In this document: positions 17,257 to 27,493 of the stretch, piece by piece
Numbering within the stretch: the stretch's first letter is position 1
Layout of the letters: every line of letters begins with the position of its first letter
NCBI RefSeq assembly: GCF_009846525.1
Contig: NZ_CP024621.1
Location: forward strand, 2,852,001-2,916,000
DNA from: Halomonas meridiana
Lineage (GTDB): Bacteria; Pseudomonadota; Gammaproteobacteria; Pseudomonadales; Halomonadaceae
Direction of reading: 5' to 3'
Length of the DNA: 64,000 bases
Position numbers and translations under genes: made by a program
The notes under the pieces: generated by a model
The model's database searches: none
Told to the model about the DNA's origin: nothing
Seen by the model: the letters and a program-made list of their open reading frames with translations, nothing else

Positions 17257-18291
17257 ATGTCATCTCAACTCCAAGACGCTCTAGGCATGTTCGCCTTTCT
17301 CGCTATCGAGCTATCGGTTATATTCATTGGCATTAGCTTGCTGGTCGGAGTTCTTCAACGTCACATCCCACCATCCAAGGTGGAAGCGTTACTGACTTCC
17401 AGTGGGAAGCGAGGCTATTTTCTTGCTGCTGGTTTAGGAGCTATAACGCCCTTCTGTAGTTGCTCGACTATCCCCATGTTGAAAGGGTTGATTCGGGCAC
17501 GGGCCGGTTTTGGGCCGATGATGGTGTTTCTTTTCTCATCTCCGTTGCTGAATCCTATCGTCGTCGGCCTGCTGGTTGCCACGTTTGGATGGACACTTAC
17601 TGCTATCTATGTGCTCGCCGCTTTGGTGGTCGCGGTAGGTGCCGGATGGCTGCTTCACACGCTTGGCTTCGAGCGTTATGTGCGCCGGACGGCGACACAA
17701 GAGAGCAGTGGATGTAGTTCATCAGCAAGCCCGTGCAGTGCTACATCGACCGCATCGAGTTGCGGCACCAACAGCTGCGACACCACTCCGAAGACGGCTT
17801 CTTGCGGGGCTGATAGGAAGACAACAGTCTCTACGTCTAGCGAATGCTGTGACAGTCAACCCACTGTCACGGTTAAGAAAGAAGGGAAGTACAGTGGTGT
17901 GTGGCGGGAAGCTTGGTCGGACTTTATCGATGTGTTGCCTTACCTGCTCATCGGTATTGCGATTGGCAGCGTGGTCTATGGTTTCATGCCCACTGACTTA
18001 TTGGAGCAGTATGCAGGCCCAGATAATCCCTTTGCCATTCCAGTTGCCGCTGTCATCGGCGTGCCGTTGTATATTCGCGCTGAAGCCGTCATACCTCTGG
18101 CAGCGGCTCTGATGGCCAACGGCGTGGGTGCCGGGACGGTGCTAGCGTTGATCATCGGCAGTGCCGGAGCCAGCCTGACTGAGCTCATTCTGTTGCGCTC
18201 TTTGTTCACGCTGAAGCTTTTAGCGGCGTTTTTAGCAGTCATTTTTGCTATGGCGATGATTGCCGGTTACGCCACCTACCTGTTTTTCTGA
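17257..18291 (+). CDS. ArsP-like permease (DUF318) with cysteine-rich loop
   Basis: A 344-residue inner-membrane permease of the ArsP/YraQ family with about eight helices in two halves. The family motif TPFCSCSTIPMLKG (about residues 68-81) is present; in ArsP these cysteines bind trivalent organoarsenicals. The central cytoplasmic loop (about 145-205) is unusually rich in cysteine, with repeated GCSS, SCGTNSC, SCG and ECCD clusters, suggesting metal or metalloid capture. Context with an ArsR having a CC pair supports metal(loid) export. The exact substrate is unknown. Confidence 0.82.
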   Translation: MSSQLQDALGMFAFLAIELSVIFIGISLLVGVLQRHIPPSKVEALLTSSGKRGYFLAAGLGAITPFCSCSTIPMLKGLIRARAGFGPMMVFLFSSPLLNPIVVGLLVATFGWTLTAIYVLAALVVAVGAGWLLHTLGFERYVRRTATQESSGCSSSASPCSATSTASSCGTNSCDTTPKTASCGADRKTTVSTSSECCDSQPTVTVKKEGKYSGVWREAWSDFIDVLPYLLIGIAIGSVVYGFMPTDLLEQYAGPDNPFAIPVAAVIGVPLYIRAEAVIPLAAALMANGVGAGTVLALIIGSAGASLTELILLRSLFTLKLLAAFLAVIFAMAMIAGYATYLFF

Positions 18292-18303
18292 TCAAGGCGG
18301 GAG

Positions 18304-19581
18304 ATGATTAATTCGTTAAGCCTTCCTGGGTACCAGTTGGTGGATTCTGATGAGCAGAATGAAGACATACATTTTCGGCTTGAAGCACCTACACCAGTAG
18401 CCTGCGAGGGGTGCGGCGTGCAGGGTGAGTTCGTGCGGTTCGGCAAGCGTGACGTTCCCTATCGTGATCTGCCCATCCACGGCAAGCGGGTCACTCTCTG
18501 GGTGGTCCGCCGCCGATACACCTGCCGGGCCTGCAAGACAACATTCAGGCCCCAGCTACCGGAGATGGTGGACGGATTCCGTATGACACTGCGGCTGCAT
18601 GAGTACGTGGAGAAGGAATCCTTCAACCACCCCTACACCTTTGTGGCGGCACAGACCGGCCTGGACGAGAAGACGGTGCGCGACATCTTCAACGCCCGCG
18701 CCGAGTTCCTGGGGCGCTGGCACCGCTTCGAGACGCCCCGCATCCTGGGCATTGACGAGCTATACCTGAACAAGCGCTACCGCTGCATTCTGACCAACAT
18801 TGAGGAGCGAACCCTGCTCGACCTGCTGGCCACCCGCCGCCAGGACGTGGTGACCAACTACCTGATGAAGCTGAAAGACCGGCAGAAGGTCGAGATCGTC
18901 AGCATGGACATGTGGAACCCCTACCGGGCAGCGGTCAAGGCTGTGCTGCCCCAGGCCCGTATCGTGGTCGATAAGTTCCATGTGGTGCGCATGGCCAACG
19001 ATGCCCTAGAGAGAGTGCGCAAGGGCCTCAGAAAGGAGCTGAAACCGTCCCAGAGCCGGACTCTCAAGGGAGACCGGAAAATCCTGCTGAAACGCGCTCA
19101 CGAAGTCTCAGACCGGGAGCGCCTCATCATGGAGACCTGGACAGGCGCGTTCCCGCAACTGCTGGCCGCCTACGAGCACAAGGAGCGCTTCTACGGCATC
19201 TGGGACGCCACCACACGGCTCCAGGCAGAAGCCGCCCTGGACGAGTGGATAGCCACCATCCCGAAGGGCCAAAAGGAAGTCTGGAGCGATCTGGTCAGGG
19301 CAGTGGGAAACTGGCGCGAAGAGACCATGACCTACTTCGAGACGGACATGCCCGTCACCAACGCTTACACGGAGTCCATCAACCGACTGGCCAAGGACAA
19401 GAACCGTGAAGGGCGCGGTTACTCCTTCGAGGTGATGCGGGCACGAATGCTCTACACCACGAAGCACAAGAAGAAGGCACCGACTGCGAAGGTCTCTCCT
19501 TTCTACAAGAAAACCATCGGTTACGGACTGCCGGACTTCGCAGAGGAACTCAACTACGGAGTCGATCTATCAACCATCTGA
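18304..19581 (+). CDS. tnpA: ISL3-family DDE transposase
   Basis: A 425-residue full-length transposase. The N-terminal zinc-binding part has CEGCG and CRACK motifs (about residues 34-80), followed by an HTH. Catalytic acidic residues are in LGIDELYLNK, VVDKFHVVRMAN and NAYTESINRLAK. It is the last gene of the 2,985-bp element, reading away from arsR and in line with the permease, 12 bases downstream of it. It appears intact, so the element may still be mobile. Confidence 0.95.
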   Translation: MINSLSLPGYQLVDSDEQNEDIHFRLEAPTPVACEGCGVQGEFVRFGKRDVPYRDLPIHGKRVTLWVVRRRYTCRACKTTFRPQLPEMVDGFRMTLRLHEYVEKESFNHPYTFVAAQTGLDEKTVRDIFNARAEFLGRWHRFETPRILGIDELYLNKRYRCILTNIEERTLLDLLATRRQDVVTNYLMKLKDRQKVEIVSMDMWNPYRAAVKAVLPQARIVVDKFHVVRMANDALERVRKGLRKELKPSQSRTLKGDRKILLKRAHEVSDRERLIMETWTGAFPQLLAAYEHKERFYGIWDATTRLQAEAALDEWIATIPKGQKEVWSDLVRAVGNWREETMTYFETDMPVTNAYTESINRLAKDKNREGRGYSFEVMRARMLYTTKHKKKAPTAKVSPFYKKTIGYGLPDFAEELNYGVDLSTI

Positions 19582-19647
19582 TAATGGTATCAGGTTGGTG
19601 GGGTAAAGGTGCCCCATCAACCATTAAATCCGTATACCCGAAATTAT

Positions 19648-19999
19648 TTGCTTCGATGGCCTAATTTGATGTAGACCCAGAGAAAAATTTCATTTTAAAT
19701 AGCGCTTGCCTTTGCATTGTCTTTCTGTCAAATAATTGTAAAAAAAGCCTTCCAAAAAACCGGAGCGCTACTTATAACAACCAAATAAAAGACGACACTA
19801 ATATAAAGCCATTTACTAAAACCTGAACAAATCCATAATTTTTTCTTCAAAAAATAGTCCACAGCCCTACACATTGACTGTCATATGAAAAAATAAAACT
19901 TTATGAAAAATTCATAACAATCTCGACTTCAATGCAAAGTACTAATTTTATATTTTTAAATATTACAAATGCGAGACACTAAGAGACTTTGGGGGCTAT
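19648..19999. other. AT-rich non-coding stretch before the McrB-like operon
   Basis: No convincing reading frame. The segment is much more AT-rich than the flanks, with A/T runs throughout, and probably holds the promoter of the 20000-24681 pair. I could not pick a reliable -35/-10 pair. The high AT content would suit xenogeneic silencing by H-NS-like proteins. Confidence 0.5.
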
Positions 20000-22147
20000 G
20001 TGACATCCGAATCATCTGAGCAAAATGTAAACAACAATCCAAATGAAAATGAAATTGATCGAGAACTCCCTTCTTTCTTATGGCTAGAATCGGAATTGTT
20101 GGAATATCTTGCTCAAGCCTGGGATCAGCAAGATCCGTTACATATAAAAGTCATTGGACGTTTGCAGCAAGCCGACAAAGGAAGCTTCGGTTTTCTAGAA
20201 GATCTACATCATCCAGAGACAGGCATTAGGCTCTTTTACCCACTTAAAGGCTCTAAAGTAAATCCAAATGTATTTGTTCCACCTGATGAGCTTACTGCCT
20301 TTCAGAAACAGTGGGAAAACGAGACGTACGCGCTTGCCGAGTTAGACCTTTCGCCCTTGCAAAAAAGAAAGGATCGTGACGACCCGTTTGCTTGTATTGT
20401 TCGTACCAGCACACTGGAGCCACTTAGCCACATTCCAGAAAGCTGGTGGAAAATCCACAATATTCAATCAGACCCCATGCCAATAGTACTGGCAAAAGCT
20501 CGCAAAGCCATAGAAGACCTTCTTCGACGTGAGACTTCTGAAGCTGAGGATGAACTACGCGTTCTACGTTCGGCTTTAGAATCGGCTGTTTTGGAAAAGA
20601 ATTCGCTCAACGACGAATGCAAACAGATCGACATTGAAGTGAGGCAACAAGTTAAACGTATCGCAGCTCTGGAGGCAGAGTTCGTGCAGAGGAGAAATGA
20701 ATTGGAAAAAAAATTCCGCGAGCTAGAACTTTTCCTTAAGGAGAGTGGAAAACGAATGGTCGCGCTCGACCTCGTTGACAGTTCTGATCTTGAAAAGCTG
20801 TTTCCTCCAATAAATACTCAGGATGCACGAGAAGGACACTCCTTCCAAAAGGCTCTTTCCGGCGACTTCCAGAGTTTAGCTTCGTACATTCAAGCACATC
20901 TTTGGCGTAAGGGTATTCACTACACTCGTGCGCAATTGCTTGACTACTTTACCCTATTACGCACGAATGATTTGATTGTACTAGCAGGAGATTCGGGGTC
21001 AGGTAAGACCAGCCTAGTGAAGTCTGTGGCATCCGCTATAGGTGCACGCTGCACAGTTGTGCCCGTAAAACCAAACTGGACCGGTTCGGAAGATCTTCTA
21101 GGCTACTACAACCCAATTGAGCAGCGCTATCAACCGTCACAATTCCTAGTTGCTCTGTTAGATGCTGCCCGTGAGCCGGAAATACCACATTTCATTTGCC
21201 TCGATGAGATGAATCTTGCACGTGTTGAATATTACTTTGCCGATTTTCTTAGTTTACTTGAAACTCGCGGCGAGGCGCCATGGATCCACCTATACTCAAC
21301 CTCTGAGGAACGACAAGCTATCACCGATAATAAAATTTTCCTGGCCCTTGAAGAAGAGGCCAGAAAGCGCGCTGGTCTGACTGAAGATGCCTCTTTCCAG
21401 GACATTCTAATGAATGACCAGGCCAACCTCGAGCTGCGCAGGCTAGCAGGGTTTCAAGAAGCGGATACTGTACTTAACCACCATGCGAAAATCAGACGCT
21501 CAATTTCGACTCTGATCGATACCCCAGCCGGATTCAGGTTTCCTCAAAACGTCTGGATTGTCGGTGCAATTAACGTGGACGAGACTACGCATTATCTCTC
21601 GCCAAAGATTCTCGATCGTGCGCACATCATGCGATTCCGTAATCCAGTATTAATGGATTGGGAAAAGGTTGAGCAAGAGTTAAGAGAGTTTAACTTGGAT
21701 TTGGATTTACCTGTAAGAATGCTTGCTGCTGAAATCGGCGCGCGCTCAGAATACCCTAAATTAGATCAAACCGACCCGCATGTAAAACTTCTGATCAGAC
21801 TAGCTCGAGATTACCTCGACCCTTTAGGAATCGAGTTTGGCCTTCGAGCTATCCGTCAATCACTCAACTATATCCAAAAAGGAAAAGAAGCCCAAATTAG
21901 TGCATTAGAAGCTCTTAATAACGTCGTATTACACAAAATACTTCCCAAAATTATTCTCGATGTTGAGAAACCTTCAACCAATGGAAGGAAGCGATATGAT
22001 CTTCTAATTGATTTTAGGGATGAGCTTGAAAAAACATTAGATGGCCTCGATGAAACCAAAGTAAACGAGTCTGCGATTAAGTCACTCGACGATTTGATCG
22101 CGCGCTCAGAAGTTAATAATGGCATCGCTAACTTCTGGGCTAGATAA
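20000..22147 (+). CDS. McrB-like AAA+ motor with coiled coil and N-terminal nucleic-acid-binding-like domain
   Basis: A 715-residue protein from GTG 20000 (GGGGG upstream). Residues about 45-90 (IKVIGRLQQADKGSFGFLED) look like a cold-shock/OB fold. Residues about 165-255 are a charged coiled coil. The AAA+ core has Walker A GDSGSGKT (330-337), Walker B ICLDEMNLARVEYYF (from 399), as in McrB, and sensor-region NVDETTHYLSPKILDRA (525-541). The canonical McrB GTP motif NxxD is NVDE here. With the nuclease gene 2 bases downstream it forms an McrBC-type restriction unit; layout resembles the coiled-coil nuclease tandems (CoCoNuT). Probable antiphage role (inferred). Confidence 0.8.
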   Translation: MTSESSEQNVNNNPNENEIDRELPSFLWLESELLEYLAQAWDQQDPLHIKVIGRLQQADKGSFGFLEDLHHPETGIRLFYPLKGSKVNPNVFVPPDELTAFQKQWENETYALAELDLSPLQKRKDRDDPFACIVRTSTLEPLSHIPESWWKIHNIQSDPMPIVLAKARKAIEDLLRRETSEAEDELRVLRSALESAVLEKNSLNDECKQIDIEVRQQVKRIAALEAEFVQRRNELEKKFRELELFLKESGKRMVALDLVDSSDLEKLFPPINTQDAREGHSFQKALSGDFQSLASYIQAHLWRKGIHYTRAQLLDYFTLLRTNDLIVLAGDSGSGKTSLVKSVASAIGARCTVVPVKPNWTGSEDLLGYYNPIEQRYQPSQFLVALLDAAREPEIPHFICLDEMNLARVEYYFADFLSLLETRGEAPWIHLYSTSEERQAITDNKIFLALEEEARKRAGLTEDASFQDILMNDQANLELRRLAGFQEADTVLNHHAKIRRSISTLIDTPAGFRFPQNVWIVGAINVDETTHYLSPKILDRAHIMRFRNPVLMDWEKVEQELREFNLDLDLPVRMLAAEIGARSEYPKLDQTDPHVKLLIRLARDYLDPLGIEFGLRAIRQSLNYIQKGKEAQISALEALNNVVLHKILPKIILDVEKPSTNGRKRYDLLIDFRDELEKTLDGLDETKVNESAIKSLDDLIARSEVNNGIANFWAR

Positions 22148-22149
22148 CA

Positions 22150-24681
22150 ATGCAAGATGAAATCGAAGTTCGTTATTTGATGATTGAATGGCAGTCAAAG
22201 GGCATAGCCCGGACAATCGAGGCTGCATCGGTTCCTTTAGAATTAGAACCGCTCATTGATGGGAAAATTGTTGTCGAAAGCACAATCTTCAATGATTTTC
22301 ATCCCTGGCTAGGTATTCGCCTTGGAAAAAAGCTCGATAGTCAAGTGCCGACGTTCGTAACAGCTTCAGGGCAGGCAACCCCTATGATGAGGGTTCTAGA
22401 TCCACTTGGCAGAGGATACTGGTGGCTCCGGAATGATGGTTGGGACTATGTAGGCAAGCGCCACCTAAGTGAGCTTCAACGGAGCCCAGGAACCTACAAT
22501 ATCCAAGTAGGGGATATAACGCTCCAGGTTGAAAATCGCTTATCAGCTTTTGGTCGCGCTGACATCCAAGCGTATGTTGACGACTTCCGGGGCAACTTGC
22601 TGTGGATGATTATAAACAATTGTGCCGATGCCACAGCAGCCGGTAGAGGCACTGGGCCTGGAACTGAGCTCGCTGATGCAGTAAAAGAGTTACATAATGC
22701 ATCATATAAAGTACTGGCATCCCCAGCCGTTACTATTCATGAGGGGCAGGCACAGCAACCAGTCTCAAAGGTACGTCCTAACGCCACAAGCTTTCGTGAG
22801 TATGCACGAAACCCTATAGCACGCCAATTAACAAGCAGAGTCTTTGAAAGCTCTGCGGATATAGCTGAGAACCGCTACTTACGGCACATGTTGTCAGTTT
22901 CCATTAATATATCCAAAGCCTATGTATCAGCTTCTTCACAGCAGTCTGATTTTCTTGAAAAATTGGCCACACAGGAGAGTGGGCGCGCCCAACACAACCG
23001 TGAAATGGAGGGTCGCACAGTTGACCCTGTAGTATTTGATCAACAAACAGAAGAGATTACGCGCAAGCTACATGAAATTGCAAACTTTCGGTATATAACG
23101 GATGGCAACGTTAACCCGGTTGGAGAGTTTCCAATTACTTTGAGTGGAAGATATTACGAAAAATATTCGTATTACTATGCTCCGCAGGAGAGCACAAGCC
23201 GTAATGTCGATAACAGTGTCGACTATAGAGTGGTAGTGCTACCCGCAGGCTTATTTGAACTAGTCTCGGGTATTCAACATCTCTGTAAGTCTTTCACCAT
23301 CACAGGCAGCGTAGAATCCTGTGTTCGGTATACAAATTCTGGAAAGCAATTCCGGCGAATCAAATTCAATTCCGTATATCGAGTCATACCGCAAACAGAC
23401 ATCGTAGAGAAAAGGGCAAAAAAGAGGCGAGGTTTAGAAGCAAATAATTGGTATGTTCGACTCACCAATAATGAAAAAACTGAGCTGGCACGTGAGGCAA
23501 AGACAGGTGAACGCCGCGCGCAGCAAGCTCTTAAGAAGAAGGAAGAGATTTCCTTGTCAGTGGTAGAAATTGATCAGGGAGTTCGGCAATTAGCTGAAAC
23601 TGATGCCAAATTTAGCCACCTAGGAATTCAGCAAAGTCCAACTTTTCCATTGGGTATGCGATTCACTTCCAATCCAGAATATGCAGCATGCTTATCGGCA
23701 TTTAAGAAGATTCGCAAACTCTTTGAGCGTGGCGGCTTGGACATGTCGCAATTGGAAGAAGTAACGAGCGTCGGAATTCTTCATGCTAGTGATATCTATG
23801 AGAAGTGGTGTCTGCTTAAGATATTACAGCTGCTGCAGTCCGACTTCCAGTTTAAGGCAGAACGGGGCTGGGTAGAAAAACTGGTTGCAGCTGTGCTTGG
23901 GCGCGCAACGAATGTCAAATTCGAGCTGTCACGTGACGACCTGCATATGAAAGCAATTCTAACCTGTCAGGCCGAAATGCCTTCAGGAAAACGGCCAGAT
24001 TTCATCTTAGAAATCATCAATACCAGTGATGATTTTTATTTATATAAGGGTAGTGAAAGTGGCTGCTCTATTAGCATCGTTATGGATGCTAAATTCAGGA
24101 GCAGCTGGAAACATGAGGGCCTGTCCCGCATGCTTAGCGACTTGATCCTAGTAAAAGGCTATGATCAGGCGGTCGAAAGTGGAAAAGTTTTCATCCTGCA
24201 GCCTTGCGATGGCACAGTTGCCCCTGTTGCCTCCCCCCTCGAATGGGGAGCTCACTGCGATTACGGTGGTAAGGATTCACATCATCAAGGCTGGATACAA
24301 ACTGGTGTTAAACCTTCGGGGGTGAGTTCGACAGAGCACCTCAAGCGACTCTTAGGGATGCTATTCCAAAGTGTATTTCCTGAGCCACAAGAAGTTCACA
24401 ACGAAGATGGCACAAGCAAATGGACATCCCTCAGCTTTTGCATAGGTTGCGGTGAACACCATAACGACATCATGGCAAAGAGCACGCAGAGCGGAGCAAA
24501 AAGATGGCGTCTAAACTGCAAGCTATGCGGGGTATGGACCATCAGAAACCATTGTTACCAATGCAAAACACCTTTATTTAAAAGTGGCACAGTGTGGACA
24601 TATCACCTCACTGTAGCCGATCAGGTGACAAACGTAATCTGCCCCCGATGCGGTTCCCATTTTGAGAAAGATGTTTTTTGA
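22150..24681 (+). CDS. DUF2357/McrC-like PD-(D/E)XK nuclease with C-terminal zinc ribbons
   Basis: An 843-residue partner of the preceding motor. The N-terminal half carries DUF2357-type features (AENRYLRHML; ASDIYEKWCLLK). The nuclease core reads RPDFILEI (D617) followed by VMDAKF (D646, K648), the PD-(D/E)XK arrangement of McrC. The tail has four CxxC pairs (764/767, 790/793, 802/805, 831/834), two likely zinc ribbons that may read nucleic acid or contact partners. It should cleave DNA or RNA when activated by the AAA+ motor. The gene pair is AT-rich compared with its neighbours, a sign of separate acquisition. Confidence 0.82.
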   Translation: MQDEIEVRYLMIEWQSKGIARTIEAASVPLELEPLIDGKIVVESTIFNDFHPWLGIRLGKKLDSQVPTFVTASGQATPMMRVLDPLGRGYWWLRNDGWDYVGKRHLSELQRSPGTYNIQVGDITLQVENRLSAFGRADIQAYVDDFRGNLLWMIINNCADATAAGRGTGPGTELADAVKELHNASYKVLASPAVTIHEGQAQQPVSKVRPNATSFREYARNPIARQLTSRVFESSADIAENRYLRHMLSVSINISKAYVSASSQQSDFLEKLATQESGRAQHNREMEGRTVDPVVFDQQTEEITRKLHEIANFRYITDGNVNPVGEFPITLSGRYYEKYSYYYAPQESTSRNVDNSVDYRVVVLPAGLFELVSGIQHLCKSFTITGSVESCVRYTNSGKQFRRIKFNSVYRVIPQTDIVEKRAKKRRGLEANNWYVRLTNNEKTELAREAKTGERRAQQALKKKEEISLSVVEIDQGVRQLAETDAKFSHLGIQQSPTFPLGMRFTSNPEYAACLSAFKKIRKLFERGGLDMSQLEEVTSVGILHASDIYEKWCLLKILQLLQSDFQFKAERGWVEKLVAAVLGRATNVKFELSRDDLHMKAILTCQAEMPSGKRPDFILEIINTSDDFYLYKGSESGCSISIVMDAKFRSSWKHEGLSRMLSDLILVKGYDQAVESGKVFILQPCDGTVAPVASPLEWGAHCDYGGKDSHHQGWIQTGVKPSGVSSTEHLKRLLGMLFQSVFPEPQEVHNEDGTSKWTSLSFCIGCGEHHNDIMAKSTQSGAKRWRLNCKLCGVWTIRNHCYQCKTPLFKSGTVWTYHLTVADQVTNVICPRCGSHFEKDVF

Positions 24682-25219
24682 GTAAATCTGCAAAATATTG
24701 ATACAAAAACCACCACATCAATCAGGTCGAGGTTAGCACATCAACGTTCTTATGGCGTTGGTTATAGGTGAAAGGAGTAACGAATGGCAAATTGAGCAGA
24801 TACCCACGAAACAGGGCCTTTTTGATACTATATACTTCAATATCCATGCTCCGCTTCATAGGTGATGCAATGCTCCAAGCCCCCGAGATCTTCAAACGCA
24901 GCCTCGATGACATCAAGATCGATGGATTGCCACAGCGAGATGCACCGGGCTTCGAAGATGACGTCCTTCAGGCCATCACCCTGCAGTACGCGGCCAAAGG
25001 CTATACCGCGGTGATCGTCGTCCAGGACGGTTATGTATTAGGTGTCGCGGTTCCGCAAGAAGGTGTCGAGCCCAAGCAGTACATTTTGGGACTACTAGAG
25101 CACGGTTTTCTTGAGGACGCGCTACCAGCTCTTGAAGTCATGGCCGAAATGATCGATGACCCTGAGATTCTCTACAACTATGAACCGCCCCGGTTATTCC
25201 GGAGACCGGTTTGTTTGAG

Positions 25220-26436
<1,217 letters not shown>

Positions 26437-27493
26437 AACTCCATCCTCTCAAGATATGGAGTCTCCGGTAAAGCCGGGGCGGTTCACTACGGCGTCTGCT
26501 TATCCGAGATGGGTCGTGTAGAAGAGTCAGTGGCACCGCTTAAAGCCTGTACCGAAGCAGAACCTAACTATGCACACGCCCATGCGGCTTTAGGCTTCTC
26601 CTACATTAAGCTCGGTGAGCTTGATAAAGCCGAAACTACTCTGCGTAATGCAGCAGACAAGCTACCTGATGACCTATGGATCAACCGGAATCTTGCAGGC
26701 CTTCTGGCCAAGCGTGGCAAACATGAAGACGCTAAGGCCTACTTCGAACGCGCCCTGGCAACTAATCCGCAGGATGCCACCACGCTTTACGGTTTGGCGT
26801 TGAACCTTGAAGAGCTAGGCCCGCAAAGCTACGAGCAAGCCATCGGCAACTATCAGCGCATCATCGAGTTAGAGCCAAACTCTCCTATCGCATCCGAGGC
26901 CAAAAAAGCGTTAAGCCGTTTGGCTCAGGTAAATATGAAGCGAAAGAACGACGGTGGCCTACGGATGGATGCCGTGATGTATATGACGGGAGCATTTGAA
27001 ACCTTCGAGAAGATGGACAAACAGCAACTAGCCACCACGGTATTCGAGATTGCCAAACTGGGCGAGAGCGGCCTGTCCATCAACGACCCGGACAAGCGCT
27101 ACTCTCTTAAGTCGCTCACAGGTGACTTCTCTGGCCTGCAGCTGCTATCGATGATGCATGTCGGCCTGAAGCTGATTGAACCTTCACTGGATTCACAGTC
27201 GGGCCTTGATGCTGAGTATGATGCTGCCAAGAAAATGGCTGGCAAATAATTCACTTCCTGGGCTAGGGGTTATCACTCCTGGCCACTTCCCATAATCACG
27301 CAATGATGGCGTGAACCTGCCGGCTCACTCCCGCAACAATTACAGCTAGAAGAAAGTTCGTTATTGAGGCCACTATCTCTTACGACAGGCCCTTTCTCAC
27401 GCTGGACCTCAGCCGCTGCCTCTCGTATTTATCATTCCCGCGAGCAACAGAGACGAATAGCGGCGATAAGATGCGGTCATGACACCGCACCCA

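Larger units (their letters stand above)
16655..19639. mobile_element. ISL3-family element with arsR and permease passenger genes
   Basis: Ends begin GGGTATCCGGAATTTCTGG (left) and, inverted, GGGTATACGGATTTAATGG (right), agreeing at most positions and sharing TGGTTGAT further in. The exact 8-bp sequence GAAATTAT flanks both sides (16647-16654, 19640-19647), a target duplication of ISL3 length. The 2,985-bp element carries a regulator, an inner-membrane permease and the transposase. ISL3 elements with metal-related passengers, such as ISPpu12, are known; the set here is recognised from sequence. Confidence 0.93.

Noticed and set aside
20000-22147. Canonical McrB GTPase
   Set aside because: The AAA+ core is McrB-like, but the GTP-specific NxxD motif is replaced, so GTP use should not be assumed.
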